DNA of 41,321 bases. Origin: Treponema sp. (lineage in GTDB: Bacteria > Spirochaetota > Spirochaetia > Treponematales > Breznakiellaceae). Positions within the stretch are counted from its first letter, which is position 1. Every line of letters starts with the position of its first letter. Shown piece after piece: positions 16,099-24,559 of this stretch. The translations under genes were made by a program, and so were the position numbers. The DNA lies in the NCBI GenBank assembly GCA_031267675.1, contig JAIRYT010000071.1, positions 1 through 41,321 on the forward strand. The letters are read 5' to 3'. Under the pieces are notes generated by a model that saw nothing but the letters and a program-made list of their open reading frames with translations, was not told where the DNA came from and did no database searches.

Positions 16099-16908
16099 TC
16101 ATTCTTCCGCAAAAACGACCTTCGCACCTTTCTTTTCCATTTCCTCCAGGGTTTCCAGTTGTTCGGGAGTAAAAAATAATTTGCTGTCCACGATGATGCC
16201 GTTAACGAATTCGATACCGCATACCGTATATATCGAGGTGGTATCTATTTTGGTATGATCTGCAAGGACAAACACTTCCTTTGATCTGCGAATAAGGCTT
16301 TTTTTTACCTCCGATTCTTCTAAAGTTATGTCCGAAAGGCCGCTTTTGGAATTTAAGGACGTGGCGGAAATAAAACTTTTGGTAATATTAAAGCCCTTTT
16401 CAAATTCATAAATCATGGGACCCACCAGGGTTAGGGCGGATTTTCTGACGATACCCCCATACAACAGAATATTGACGGTTTGGGAATTTGAAAATTGAAG
16501 GGCCACATGGATATTATTGGTTACCACAGTAATTTCCATGTTTAACAGGAAATTACACATCTGGAGGGCGGTGGTACTGGCGTCCAGCCCGATGACATCC
16601 CCCGGCTGTACGTATTCCGCAGCTTTTTGGGCTATGGTGAATTTGCTTCCCAAATTGTTTTTAAACCGCTCTTCTATGGTCAGATCGCGGGTTTTTTGAA
16701 GGGTTGCCCCTCCGTATACCCTTGACACATCCCCCTGCGTTTCCAGAATATCCAAATCCCGGTGGATGGTCATGTAGGAAACATCAAATCGTTTTTGCAG
16801 TGAATTAATATCGATAAAATCGACCTCTTTCAAATGGTCAAGAATTGCCTGCCGGCGGATATAGGGCAATTTTTTCACGATCCCTTCCTGGTATTTTCTT
16901 GATGCCAT
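16099..16908 (-). CDS. DeoR-family transcriptional regulator
   Basis: Sugar-responsive repressor type. Residues near 15-60 form the DeoR winged helix-turn-helix (RRQAILDHLKEVDFIDINSL, then DVSYMTIHRDLDILETQG). The rest is the sugar-phosphate-sensing domain with GDVIGLDASTTALQM, VVTNN and LADHTK. The ATG at 16908 was chosen; a TTG at 16917 is an alternative and has a slightly better spaced AGG. It is divergent from the transporter operon, and the 240-bp gap carries repeated operator-like sites, so it probably controls that operon and perhaps dhaKL. The inducer is likely a phosphorylated intermediate of the pathway. Confidence 0.9.
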   Translation of the reverse strand: MASRKYQEGIVKKLPYIRRQAILDHLKEVDFIDINSLQKRFDVSYMTIHRDLDILETQGDVSRVYGGATLQKTRDLTIEERFKNNLGSKFTIAQKAAEYVQPGDVIGLDASTTALQMCNFLLNMEITVVTNNIHVALQFSNSQTVNILLYGGIVRKSALTLVGPMIYEFEKGFNITKSFISATSLNSKSGLSDITLEESEVKKSLIRRSKEVFVLADHTKIDTTSIYTVCGIEFVNGIIVDSKLFFTPEQLETLEEMEKKGAKVVFAEE

Positions 16909-16930
16909 TATATCCAAAAATACCTGCTTT

Positions 16931-16956
16931 GATAAAGTATGGTTGATAAAGTATGG
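16931..16956 (-). promoter_or_regulatory. Direct repeat of operator-like GATAAAGTATGG
   Basis: GATAAAGTATGG occurs at 16931-16942 and 16945-16956 (14-bp period), just upstream of the DeoR start. The inverted near-copy CCATACTTTGTC lies at 17107-17118. Placement over both divergent starts suggests binding by the DeoR protein, with looping or autoregulation. Confidence 0.55.
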
Positions 16957-16982
16957 TACTTATAGTAAAAAATCAAAAAATC

Positions 16983-17026
16983 GGTGATTTGTCACTGGAA
17001 TAACATTTATCACCAAAAAATGACAA
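16983..17026. promoter_or_regulatory. Nested inverted repeats in the deoR/transporter gap
   Basis: GTGATTTGTCAC (16984-16995) is a short palindrome. GGTGAT (16983-16988) pairs with ATCACC (17009-17014), and TTGTCA (16989-16994) with TGACAA (17021-17026). These could be further regulator sites; the first resembles a CRP-type half-site pair with short spacing. Confidence 0.35.
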
Positions 17027-17074
17027 TCTCTGGGACTTGATCCACTGAAAATTGTTAAAATATGTTGTTTTCTA

Positions 17075-17118
17075 TTGACATTTGCCAGAAGCTGCCTTAC
17101 AATGCACCATACTTTGTC
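17075..17118 (+). promoter_or_regulatory. Sigma70 promoter with operator for the transporter operon
   Basis: TTGACA (17075-17080), exactly 17 bases, then TACAAT (17098-17103). CCATACTTTGTC (17107-17118) begins four bases after the -10 and covers the expected start site, the classic place for a repressor. The binding-protein ATG at 17158 is preceded by AGGAGG. Confidence 0.75.
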
Positions 17119-17157
17119 TTTAGTTGGCAAAGAAAAACCTGATTAGGAGGAATAAAG

Positions 17158-18561
17158 ATGGTCAAGCAAAATCATGGGATAGCCAAAGTAGTAGTTCTGC
17201 TGCTGGCGTTGTTCATGACGATTTCCATCGTGGCATGTGGAGGTAATGCCTCGGGGGATGGTAAAACCATTGAGTTTACCATTCTTGGTATAGGCGGCTG
17301 GGTTCCCAGCTCCCTTTCGGTTGATATGGCCCCAATGTTTGCGGAGTATGCAAAGGCAAACTATGGGTATGATGTGCGGTTCCACTTTGAAGAGGCTCCT
17401 TTTGAAAGTATCTTTCAGAAGGCGGCTACATCCTTCGCTTCCCAGTCCCAGGATTTTAACATCATCATCTGTGACAGCCAGTCCTTGGGCGCCCTGTCCG
17501 AGCCGGGCTGGATTGTTCAGTTGAACGACATCATTGCTCAAAATCCTGAACTGAATATCGAGTGGTATTCCAAGAGTGCCAGCGCCGCGTACACGAACTA
17601 CCCCGACGGAACCAATAATATTTGGGGTCTTCCCGAAGAAGCGGATGTCCTTATCCTTTATGCCCGTAAGGATTGGTTCCTGGATACAAACAACCGAAGC
17701 GGGTTCAGCGCCAGGTATGGCTGGGAACTTCCTTCCAGCGAAGCGGACTGGTTCGACATTGATTATGACAAATACGCCCAAATCATGGAATTCTTTACCC
17801 GGCCTAACGAGGGGACTTATGGCGTGGCCATTCAGTATTCCAAGATCTACGATTACATGACTGGTTCTCTTTATCCGTTTATGTGGTCCCGGGGCGAGGA
17901 AATCTGGAATCCTTCCGCGCTAAAGGTTGAGGGGGTGTTGAATACCCAGGCTAATGCCGAGGCGCTTGCCCAGATGGCATCCTACCAGCAGTATAGTCCT
18001 CCCGGAGCATTGAATTTTGATATCAGCGGTATTGTGGACGCGTTTACAACCAACAAGGTTGCCACTGCCTTTCAGTGGGCCGCCATGGGTTCTGCCATGA
18101 TTCCTTCCGAACTTGAAGGAAAGGTATGGGCTGTGGTTCCCCCCGGTTATAAGGATGCCTCGGGAAACATCAAGCGTGTATACAGCCTTGGAGGACAGCC
18201 CTGGGTGGTAAACAAATTTAACGATGAAGAACACATGAAAGTGGCCATTGACTATCTTAAATGGTGGTATATGCCCGAAACCCAGCTTGAATTTGCCCGC
18301 CGGGGAGGGAATCCCCTGGTTAAGTCGGTTCTTGAATCTCCAGGTTTTGAGAATATTCAACCCTGGTTCCCCGCTTTCAAATATATGATGCAGGACGGGT
18401 ACAGTAAGGATTTCTGGCATGTTCCTGAGTATGCCGAATTGCTTCAGATCCAGCAGGAAGGTTTTACTTCCTTTGCCGCGGGAAGTAATAAATCGGTTCA
18501 GGCCGCCAGAGCGACTCTTGACGATATCGCCAGAAGGCAGCAAGCTGTTCTTGATCAGTAA
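17158..18561 (+). CDS. Sugar/polyol ABC transporter binding lipoprotein
   Basis: Extracytoplasmic substrate-binding protein of the family 1 (MalE/UgpB) type. Signal peptide with lipobox SIVAC, Cys27. The mature part contains typical stretches: FNIIICDSQSLGALSEPGWI, a domain rich in aromatic residues that usually contact sugars, and SLGGQPWVVNKFNDEEH in the second lobe. It is the first and strongest gene of the operon, directly behind a near-consensus promoter. The ligand cannot be read. The neighbouring DhaK-family and FGGY kinases suggest a small polyol or ketose. Confidence 0.87.
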   Translation: MVKQNHGIAKVVVLLLALFMTISIVACGGNASGDGKTIEFTILGIGGWVPSSLSVDMAPMFAEYAKANYGYDVRFHFEEAPFESIFQKAATSFASQSQDFNIIICDSQSLGALSEPGWIVQLNDIIAQNPELNIEWYSKSASAAYTNYPDGTNNIWGLPEEADVLILYARKDWFLDTNNRSGFSARYGWELPSSEADWFDIDYDKYAQIMEFFTRPNEGTYGVAIQYSKIYDYMTGSLYPFMWSRGEEIWNPSALKVEGVLNTQANAEALAQMASYQQYSPPGALNFDISGIVDAFTTNKVATAFQWAAMGSAMIPSELEGKVWAVVPPGYKDASGNIKRVYSLGGQPWVVNKFNDEEHMKVAIDYLKWWYMPETQLEFARRGGNPLVKSVLESPGFENIQPWFPAFKYMMQDGYSKDFWHVPEYAELLQIQQEGFTSFAAGSNKSVQAARATLDDIARRQQAVLDQ

Positions 18562-18639
18562 GTAAGAGGTAACGACCATAACAGGCGCTGCCGCGCCGCT
18601 GCCCGGCGCGCCTGTATTTTTATGCAAACGGGGCATCGT

Positions 18640-19578
18640 ATGGCTGTAAAACGGGTGTTTTCCGGATCTCTCCCGGGAAAATTGTTAAGCAAAATAACCA
18701 ATAGCGATCGGGGGCTGGTAACCGTTTTGCTGCTGCCGGTCCTGCTTTTTTTTATTATCTGGAATGTAGTGCCCACCCTTTGGATGGTGGGATTAAGCTT
18801 TTACAATTACACCATGACCAGTTCCAAGGGAATTAGTTTTGCGGGGTTCAAGAATTTTTTAGATTTAATCAAATCCCCGGATATGTGGAATTCTCTGAGC
18901 AGGACCTTCCTTTTTGTGGTTTTTGGGGTCGGTATACAAACCGTTTTGGGTGTTCTGTTAGGTTTTTTGTTCTGGAATAGTGCAAAAATGCCCGGTCGCC
19001 GGATTGCCTTAACGTTGCTTTTTACCCCGATGATCCTGGCCCCCATCGCGGCGGGCAATTATTTTAGGTTGATGCTGGACCCGTCTTTTGGCGTTTTAAA
19101 TTATTTTTTTAAGGCGGTTACGGGATTGACAATAGATTTTCTTCATAATCCGGCGACCGCCCTGGGGAGCGTTCTTTTTGTGGATATTTGGATGTGGACT
19201 CCCTTTATGACCTTGATGACCCTGGCTGCCCTGGGCTCGGTTCCCAAAGCGGAATTGGAGGCGGCCAATGTTGACAGGCTGACCCCGCCGCAAAAATTGG
19301 TTCATATTATCTGGCCCCATGGTAAATATATTCTGATGCTGGGAATACTGCTTAGAACCATAGACTCCTTTAAAGCTATGGATCTGGTGTTTAAGCTTAC
19401 CGAAGGCGGACCGGGGAATAAGACCGAATTTATCGGGCTGGCGCTTTATCGGCGCGCTTTTGTGTCGTTCAATATGGGAACTTCTTCCGCCATGGCTCTG
19501 GTAACTTTGTTGGTAGCCATAGCGTTTACCTCCATATACCTTTATGTTCTTTCGGTTAAACAGAGGGAGGGTGAATAA
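18640..19578 (+). CDS. Sugar ABC transporter permease 1
   Basis: Inner-membrane subunit of the MalF/UgpA type with six predicted helices. The EAA loop region reads KAELEAANVDRLTPPQKLVHIIWPH, here with a relaxed EAA motif (LEAANVD). The ATG at 18640 is preferred to 18622 because GGGG lies 7 bases before it. The gene lies 78 bases after the binding-protein stop and 2 bases before the second permease, so it belongs to the same mRNA. GlpP of the rhizobial glycerol importer is the positional counterpart. Confidence 0.87.
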   Translation: MAVKRVFSGSLPGKLLSKITNSDRGLVTVLLLPVLLFFIIWNVVPTLWMVGLSFYNYTMTSSKGISFAGFKNFLDLIKSPDMWNSLSRTFLFVVFGVGIQTVLGVLLGFLFWNSAKMPGRRIALTLLFTPMILAPIAAGNYFRLMLDPSFGVLNYFFKAVTGLTIDFLHNPATALGSVLFVDIWMWTPFMTLMTLAALGSVPKAELEAANVDRLTPPQKLVHIIWPHGKYILMLGILLRTIDSFKAMDLVFKLTEGGPGNKTEFIGLALYRRAFVSFNMGTSSAMALVTLLVAIAFTSIYLYVLSVKQREGE

Positions 19579-19580
19579 AC

Positions 19581-20411
19581 ATGAAAAATAAAGTACTCAG
19601 AACCGTTTATTATGCTGCCTTGTGGTCAGTGGTGTTCATTTTTATTGCTCCCATTATCTGGATTGGAATGTCAACTTTTAAAAGCAAGGCTGATATTCTT
19701 GCCCTGCCGCCAAAATTTATCTTTTCTCCAACACTGCAAAATCTTGTGGATTTGTTTTCGCGGCCTACCTTTTCAAAGGCGCTTGCCAACAGTCTGCTGC
19801 TTTCCTTTACATCGGTTACCATAGCCCTTTTGGTTTCTTTCCTGGCGTCCTATGCTTTTTCGCGGTTTAAGCCACGGGTAACGAATTTCTTTATGTTCTT
19901 GTTGCTGTCGATCCGTATGGTTCCCGCCGCCGCCAGTGTGGTGCCGCTGTTTCTTATGTATAGCAACCTTGGTTGGAAGGGTACCCATTTTGGCATTATC
20001 CTTTTTTATGCCATGTTCAGCATTCCGTTTTCGGTCTGGATACTTAAGGGCTTTCTGGATGGGGTTTCCATGCGTTTTGATGAAACCGCGCTGGTCTGCG
20101 GCGGCGGCAAACTACATACGATGTTTAAAATTATCCTGCCCCAGATTCGGCCGGGTCTTGTGTCCGCTTTTATCTTTAATCTGATATTTGTCTGGAACGA
20201 GTTTTTGTTCGGGTTTATTATCGGCGGCGCTAAAGTAGAGGCCATGCCGGTAACTTTGGCCACCGGGGCGTTTACGTCAACCGGCATAGACTGGCCTTTT
20301 GTGGCGTCCCTGTCGTTCTTTAATCTGATACCGCTCATAATTGTGATGTTCTTCTTTCAGAAATATTTGCTGGTGGGTATGACTTTTGGTACGGTAAGGG
20401 GTGAAGTATGA
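19581..20411 (+). CDS. Sugar ABC transporter permease 2
   Basis: Inner-membrane subunit of the MalG/UgpE type, six helices. The EAA loop is ETALVCGGGKLHTMFKIILP, close to the canonical EAA--G---------I-LP pattern. Its stop overlaps the start of the small membrane protein by four bases. It should form a heterodimer with permease 1 and dock on the two different ATPases encoded downstream. The gene is full length (276 residues) without visible damage. Confidence 0.88.
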   Translation: MKNKVLRTVYYAALWSVVFIFIAPIIWIGMSTFKSKADILALPPKFIFSPTLQNLVDLFSRPTFSKALANSLLLSFTSVTIALLVSFLASYAFSRFKPRVTNFFMFLLLSIRMVPAAASVVPLFLMYSNLGWKGTHFGIILFYAMFSIPFSVWILKGFLDGVSMRFDETALVCGGGKLHTMFKIILPQIRPGLVSAFIFNLIFVWNEFLFGFIIGGAKVEAMPVTLATGAFTSTGIDWPFVASLSFFNLIPLIIVMFFFQKYLLVGMTFGTVRGEV

Positions 20412-20698
20412 TGAAGAAAAAGCAGCCTTTTTCGGCAAGGGTACAGTCAATAATCATTGTGCTGATGCTTATCTGTTTTGTCTTGATTGCCCAGCAGTTT
20501 AGCGCCAGGCTGTATTCAATAGGGCTTTCGGCCATTATCATCATAACTTTGTGTAATATGGCTTTTAGCAACATGAGATCGGACCTTAATTTCAAAAACG
20601 CCATGCTCGCTTTTGCCAGGATCATGGGGATTGTGGCGCTTATTTTTATAATAGGTATTCTGCTGGCTCCAAGGCTTATCAGGATGGGAAGAGGTTAA
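20408..20698 (+). CDS. Small membrane protein encoded inside the ABC transporter operon
   Basis: A 96-residue protein I cannot assign to a family. It has a basic N terminus (MMKKK) and hydrophobic segments at about residues 14-29, 34-50 and 70-88. It overlaps the permease 2 stop (ATGA) and ends three bases before the first ATPase, so it must be made with the transporter. In the rhizobial glycerol importer GlpVPQUST a small membrane protein (GlpU, DUF2160) sits between permeases and other subunits. The placement is the same here, but the sequence does not resemble DUF2160 as I recall it. An accessory or assembly subunit is inferred from position only. Confidence 0.8.
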   Translation: MMKKKQPFSARVQSIIIVLMLICFVLIAQQFSARLYSIGLSAIIIITLCNMAFSNMRSDLNFKNAMLAFARIMGIVALIFIIGILLAPRLIRMGRG

Positions 20699-20701
20699 TC
20701 T

Positions 20702-21772
20702 ATGAATCCTATTGTGCAATTTCGGGATATAAAAAAAATTTACCGAAAGAACGAAGTTCTTAAGGGGGTGTCACTGGACGTTCAAAAGGGTGATTTTTTA
20801 GTTCTTTTTGGACTTCCCGGGTCGGGAAGATCCGTATTGCTGCGTATTTTGATGGGATTGGAAAAACCTTCGGGGGGGTCCATGCTTTTGCGGGGCCGGG
20901 ATGCATCGGAAATTGAGCCGGGTAAAAGGAATATAGGCTATATTCCACAGTCTTTTGCCCTTTTTCCCCACATGACGGTTTTTGATAATATTGCTTATCC
21001 GCTCAAGCTTGCCAGGGTTGAAAAGAATAAAATTAAAGCCGAAGTGGACAGGGTTGCCGAACAATTGGGAATCGATAGTCTTTTATCGCGAATGCCCGAT
21101 CAAACCAGCGGCGGACAGAAACAGCGGATCGCCATTGCCCGGGGCATTGTACAGGATACGGATTTATTTATTTTTGACGATCCCCTGGCGGGGTTGGATT
21201 TTAAGCTCAGGGAACAACTGGTAGATGATCTTAAAGCCCTCCAGGAAAAAATGCAGATCACAATCATGTATTCAACTTCCGATTCGCTTGAGGCCCTTTC
21301 CCTGGCGAATACGATTGCCATACTGAATAACGGGGTGATCACGGAAAGCGGTACACCCGAAGACATGTACCTGAATCCCAAACATGCGGACACTCTGCGG
21401 CTGTTGGGTTTTCCTTCGGCAAATATTTTTGAGGCAGATCTGGATGGATCGGCGGCGGCGGTAAGCGGAATTTTTGACCTGTCCTTATCTGCCGCCCCGA
21501 AAAGCGGAAAGATTTTGGCGGGTTTCCGGCCCGAATCGGTGTTGTGGACCCGTCCGGAAGAATCCTGCTTTGCGGTAGAAGGAAAGGTGCTGCTTTGTGA
21601 AGATCTGGGAGGGGAAGAAATAGTGTATCTGGGAGTGGCCGATAAAATTATTACCGTGATGCGCTTTCACTATGAGGAAATGGCGGAACTGCCTTATGGA
21701 ACAACAGTTTCCGTATTTATCCCGGAAAAGGACATTGTCTGTTTCGATACCGCTACATTAAACCGGTTGTAG
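20702..21772 (+). CDS. ABC ATPase with degenerate catalytic residues (signature intact)
   Basis: MalK/UgpC-type ATPase with a C-terminal regulatory domain. The nucleotide site is abnormal. Walker A reads GLPGSGRS (37-44) with Arg43 in place of the invariant Lys. Walker B reads LFIFDDP with Asp160 in place of the catalytic Glu. The switch region reads YSTSD with Ser193 in place of His. The signature SGGQ (136-139) is intact. It should therefore donate its signature to the partner's site but not hydrolyse ATP in its own. The partner (21804-22877) has the opposite pattern. Gene length and frame are intact, so this is design, not decay. Confidence 0.9.
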   Translation: MNPIVQFRDIKKIYRKNEVLKGVSLDVQKGDFLVLFGLPGSGRSVLLRILMGLEKPSGGSMLLRGRDASEIEPGKRNIGYIPQSFALFPHMTVFDNIAYPLKLARVEKNKIKAEVDRVAEQLGIDSLLSRMPDQTSGGQKQRIAIARGIVQDTDLFIFDDPLAGLDFKLREQLVDDLKALQEKMQITIMYSTSDSLEALSLANTIAILNNGVITESGTPEDMYLNPKHADTLRLLGFPSANIFEADLDGSAAAVSGIFDLSLSAAPKSGKILAGFRPESVLWTRPEESCFAVEGKVLLCEDLGGEEIVYLGVADKIITVMRFHYEEMAELPYGTTVSVFIPEKDIVCFDTATLNRL

Positions 21773-21803
21773 TGCCGGTTTTTTAGAATAAGGAGACAAA
21801 GCC

Positions 21804-22877
21804 GTGGCAGAAGTACGAATAGTCAATTTGTTAAAACAATTTGACGACTTAAATGCGGTGGATAAGCTTAATTATACATTTGAAGACGGAAAAGTTACCT
21901 GTCTTCTTGGCCCCTCGGGCTGTGGTAAAACAACGCTTTTGCGGATGATTGCGGGGCTGACGGAGCCTACATCGGGGGCGATTTTATTTGGCAGCCAGGA
22001 TGTAACAAATCTGCCCACCGCCAAAAGAAAAATAGGGATGGTTTTTCAGTATCCCGTTGTTTACCGGGGGCTTACCACCTACAAAAATATAGAGCTGCCC
22101 CTGTTGAATGAACGGCTTACCAAGGGAGATATTAAACAGCGGGTCAATGAAGCTGTAGAACTCCTGCAGCTTCAGGATGTGGTAAGTGTTGATATCTCCG
22201 CATTGAACAGCGTTATGCGGCAGAAAGTTGCCGTAGCCAGGGCGGTAGCAAGAAGGCCGGATATCATTCTTTTTGACGAACCCCTCACCAACGTGGATGC
22301 TAATTCCAAGACGCAGTTCAAGCGTTCGTTCAAGGAACTTACCCAGCATTTAAAGCAGACAATTATCTATGTTACTCATGACCAAACCGAAGCCATGACC
22401 TTTGCCGATTATATAGCTCTTATGCTGGAGGGCAGGGTTGTTCAATTTGACGCTCCCCGGGCGCTTTATATGAAGCCTGCGGATAAATTCGGCGGTTGGT
22501 TTTTGGGCAATCCCGGCATGAACTTTATTGATGCCGGAATCGAGGAAAAAGACGGGAAACAGTATATCGCCAATTCTTTTCTTTCCAGGGAAGTAAAGGC
22601 CAGGCATCATGAAACATCGGTAACCATCGGCATCCGTCCGGAAAGGATAAAAGTTTCGTCCGCCGCCCGGCCGGAAAAAAGCGTTAAGGCCCATTTGATC
22701 CGGAAACATATAGCCTGCGGCGGTCAGTATCTTCTGCTGGCCGATGTTGACGGCAGGCGTATCAAGATAAAGACCGATACCATTACCGGGAGGAAAATAT
22801 CGGGTGACTTTTTTCTTTCCTTGTCGGATCAGGATGTGTTAATATATGACAGTCAGGATAAGCTGGCGGCAATCTAA
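21804..22877 (+). CDS. ABC ATPase with intact Walker motifs but no LSGGQ
   Basis: MalK/UgpC-type ATPase, partner of the preceding gene. Walker A GPSGCGKT (36-43, Lys42), Walker B IILFDEP (Glu159) and switch VTHDQ (His192) are canonical. Where LSGGQ should stand, the sequence reads LNSVM (134-138), followed by the normal RQKVAVARAV. The composite site made of its Walker motifs and the other subunit's SGGQ is complete; the reverse site lacks every key residue. It starts at a GTG with AAGGAG upstream and ends 31 bases before the FGGY kinase. The C-terminal domain keeps IGIRPERIK, typical of MalK-like proteins. Confidence 0.9.
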   Translation: MAEVRIVNLLKQFDDLNAVDKLNYTFEDGKVTCLLGPSGCGKTTLLRMIAGLTEPTSGAILFGSQDVTNLPTAKRKIGMVFQYPVVYRGLTTYKNIELPLLNERLTKGDIKQRVNEAVELLQLQDVVSVDISALNSVMRQKVAVARAVARRPDIILFDEPLTNVDANSKTQFKRSFKELTQHLKQTIIYVTHDQTEAMTFADYIALMLEGRVVQFDAPRALYMKPADKFGGWFLGNPGMNFIDAGIEEKDGKQYIANSFLSREVKARHHETSVTIGIRPERIKVSSAARPEKSVKAHLIRKHIACGGQYLLLADVDGRRIKIKTDTITGRKISGDFFLSLSDQDVLIYDSQDKLAAI

Positions 22878-22908
22878 AATACTAAAGCAGTACTAATGGG
22901 GGAAGATT

Positions 22909-24447
22909 ATGGCAAATTTTCTGATTGGTTGTGATGTCGGTACGAGCGGTACCAAATCCGTGGTGATGGATGAGGAAGGCAATGTTCTGGGCATCCATTA
23001 TATTGACTATCCTTTACATACGCCGAAAGCCGGCTATGCGGAACATGATCCCAATGACTATTGGAATGCCGTTAAAAACACTATAAAGGCTGCCATACAG
23101 CAGTCCCATGTCGATGCGGGTGATATTAAGGGTGTCAGCATTAGCGCCCTTTCTCCCGGCTGTATCTTGATAGATAAAAATCTGCAGCCCATGCAAATGT
23201 GCCATATTTGGCTTGACCGGCGGGCCGCCAAAGAAGCAGAGCTGCTTAAGGAAACCATCGGAGAAGACAGGATTTTCCAGTTGAGCGCGAATCCTACCGA
23301 TTCATATTATGCAACGGTAAAGCTGCTATGGGAGAAAAATCACCGCCGGAATTTGTATGATTTAACCTATAAACTTCAAACTACCGCAGATTATCCGGTT
23401 TTAAAACTTACCGGAAAAGCGGTTACCGACTATTCTAACGCTTCACTCATCGGGATTGTTTTTGATATTGTGAATCGCAGATGGGATTACGATTTAATTG
23501 AAAAGATAGGGCTTGATCCCGCCAAATTCCCGGATGTATATCCTTGTGATGAGGTTGTAGGTTATGTAGAAGCGGAGGCGGCGGAAGAAACCGGTCTGAA
23601 AAAAGGGACCCCTGTGGTTGCCGGAACGGTGGACTGTAACGCCGCCTGGCTTGCCGGCGGCATGTTGAACGATGGGGATACCCAGCTGGTTATGGGAACC
23701 GCCGGTGTGTTCGGGGTGTGTCACAAGGATCCGAAGTTCACCAAAGATATGATCACCATTGTTCATGCGGCAAATTCCCGGGAATATTATACAACTCTGG
23801 CGGCCATAGTGGGTTGCGGAGCCCTTACCAGATACTACCGTGATACCTTTGGGCAGATGGAAAAAGATATTGCTTCCAAACTGGGCATAGACGTATTTGA
23901 ACTGATGAATCTGGCCGCCGCGAAGTCTGTGCCCGGCAGCAATGGTCTTTTAACACTGCCCTATTTTTCCGGCGAGCGTACCCCCATTTGGGATCCCCTG
24001 GCGAGGGGAGTGATTTTCGGCATGTCACTTGCGCATAACAAGGGTGATTTGCTTCGTTCATTTATGGAAGGCGCGGCTTTTGCCCTTAGGCATAATTTGG
24101 AATGTATGAAGGCCAGCGGGGTTAAGATGAATATGCCCGTGGTTTTGTCCGAGGGGGGAGCCCAGAGCAGACTGTGGCGGCAGATAATCGCGGATGTGCT
24201 TCGGGTGCCCGTGGTTTTCATGAAAGACCTTAAGGGGGCTCCTGTGGGTAATGCCCTTAATGCAGGTATCGGCGTGGGGATTTTCAAGGATTACGATGTT
24301 GTTAAACAGTGGCTTAAGATAAGTGATTCCCACGAGCCGGATGAAAAAACCGCTGTGGAATACGACAAGTATTATGAGGTTTTTAGAAGCGTTTATGAGG
24401 ATGTAAAAGGTAATTATTCGAAACTGTATCTTGCCATGGGAAACTGA
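22909..24447 (+). CDS. FGGY-family carbohydrate kinase (xylulokinase-like)
   Basis: Sugar or polyol kinase of the FGGY family, 512 residues. The N-terminal phosphate loop is IGCDVGTSGTKSVVMDEEG, the catalytic base is Asp242 in AGTVDCNAAWLAGG, and the C-terminal ATP motif is VVLSEGGAQSRLWRQIIADV. Xylulokinase is the closest general match, but the family includes glycerol, erythritol, ribulose and erythrulose kinases and the substrate cannot be settled by eye. It is the last gene of the transporter operon, so it probably acts on the imported compound or its oxidised form. A palindromic repeat follows 85 bases downstream. Confidence 0.87.
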   Translation: MANFLIGCDVGTSGTKSVVMDEEGNVLGIHYIDYPLHTPKAGYAEHDPNDYWNAVKNTIKAAIQQSHVDAGDIKGVSISALSPGCILIDKNLQPMQMCHIWLDRRAAKEAELLKETIGEDRIFQLSANPTDSYYATVKLLWEKNHRRNLYDLTYKLQTTADYPVLKLTGKAVTDYSNASLIGIVFDIVNRRWDYDLIEKIGLDPAKFPDVYPCDEVVGYVEAEAAEETGLKKGTPVVAGTVDCNAAWLAGGMLNDGDTQLVMGTAGVFGVCHKDPKFTKDMITIVHAANSREYYTTLAAIVGCGALTRYYRDTFGQMEKDIASKLGIDVFELMNLAAAKSVPGSNGLLTLPYFSGERTPIWDPLARGVIFGMSLAHNKGDLLRSFMEGAAFALRHNLECMKASGVKMNMPVVLSEGGAQSRLWRQIIADVLRVPVVFMKDLKGAPVGNALNAGIGVGIFKDYDVVKQWLKISDSHEPDEKTAVEYDKYYEVFRSVYEDVKGNYSKLYLAMGN

Positions 24448-24531
24448 TCCTATTCCGTCCGCCTGCGTCGATGGAACTGTCCCGGATACCGTTCTTGACC
24501 GGAGCCTTTTAGGCTGTCGCAACCCGCGCTC

Positions 24532-24555
24532 GAGGATTGACCTTTAGGTCACTCC
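24532..24555 (-). repeat. Palindromic repeat copy 2, between FGGY kinase and pyrophosphatase
   Basis: On the minus strand GG, then AGTGACCTAAAGGTCAAT, then CCTC: identical to copy 1 over at least 20 bases. It starts 5 bases after the pyrophosphatase stop. The 110-bp GC-rich gap between the two convergent genes also holds AGCCTTTTAGGCT (24503-24515), a related shape. Confidence 0.8.
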
Positions 24556-24559
24556 TTCA

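Noticed and set aside
20702-21772. The first sugar ATPase as a decaying pseudogene because of its lost Walker Lys, Glu and His
   Set aside because: The frame is intact, other motifs are kept, and the partner has exactly the complementary losses, which indicates a constrained heterodimer.
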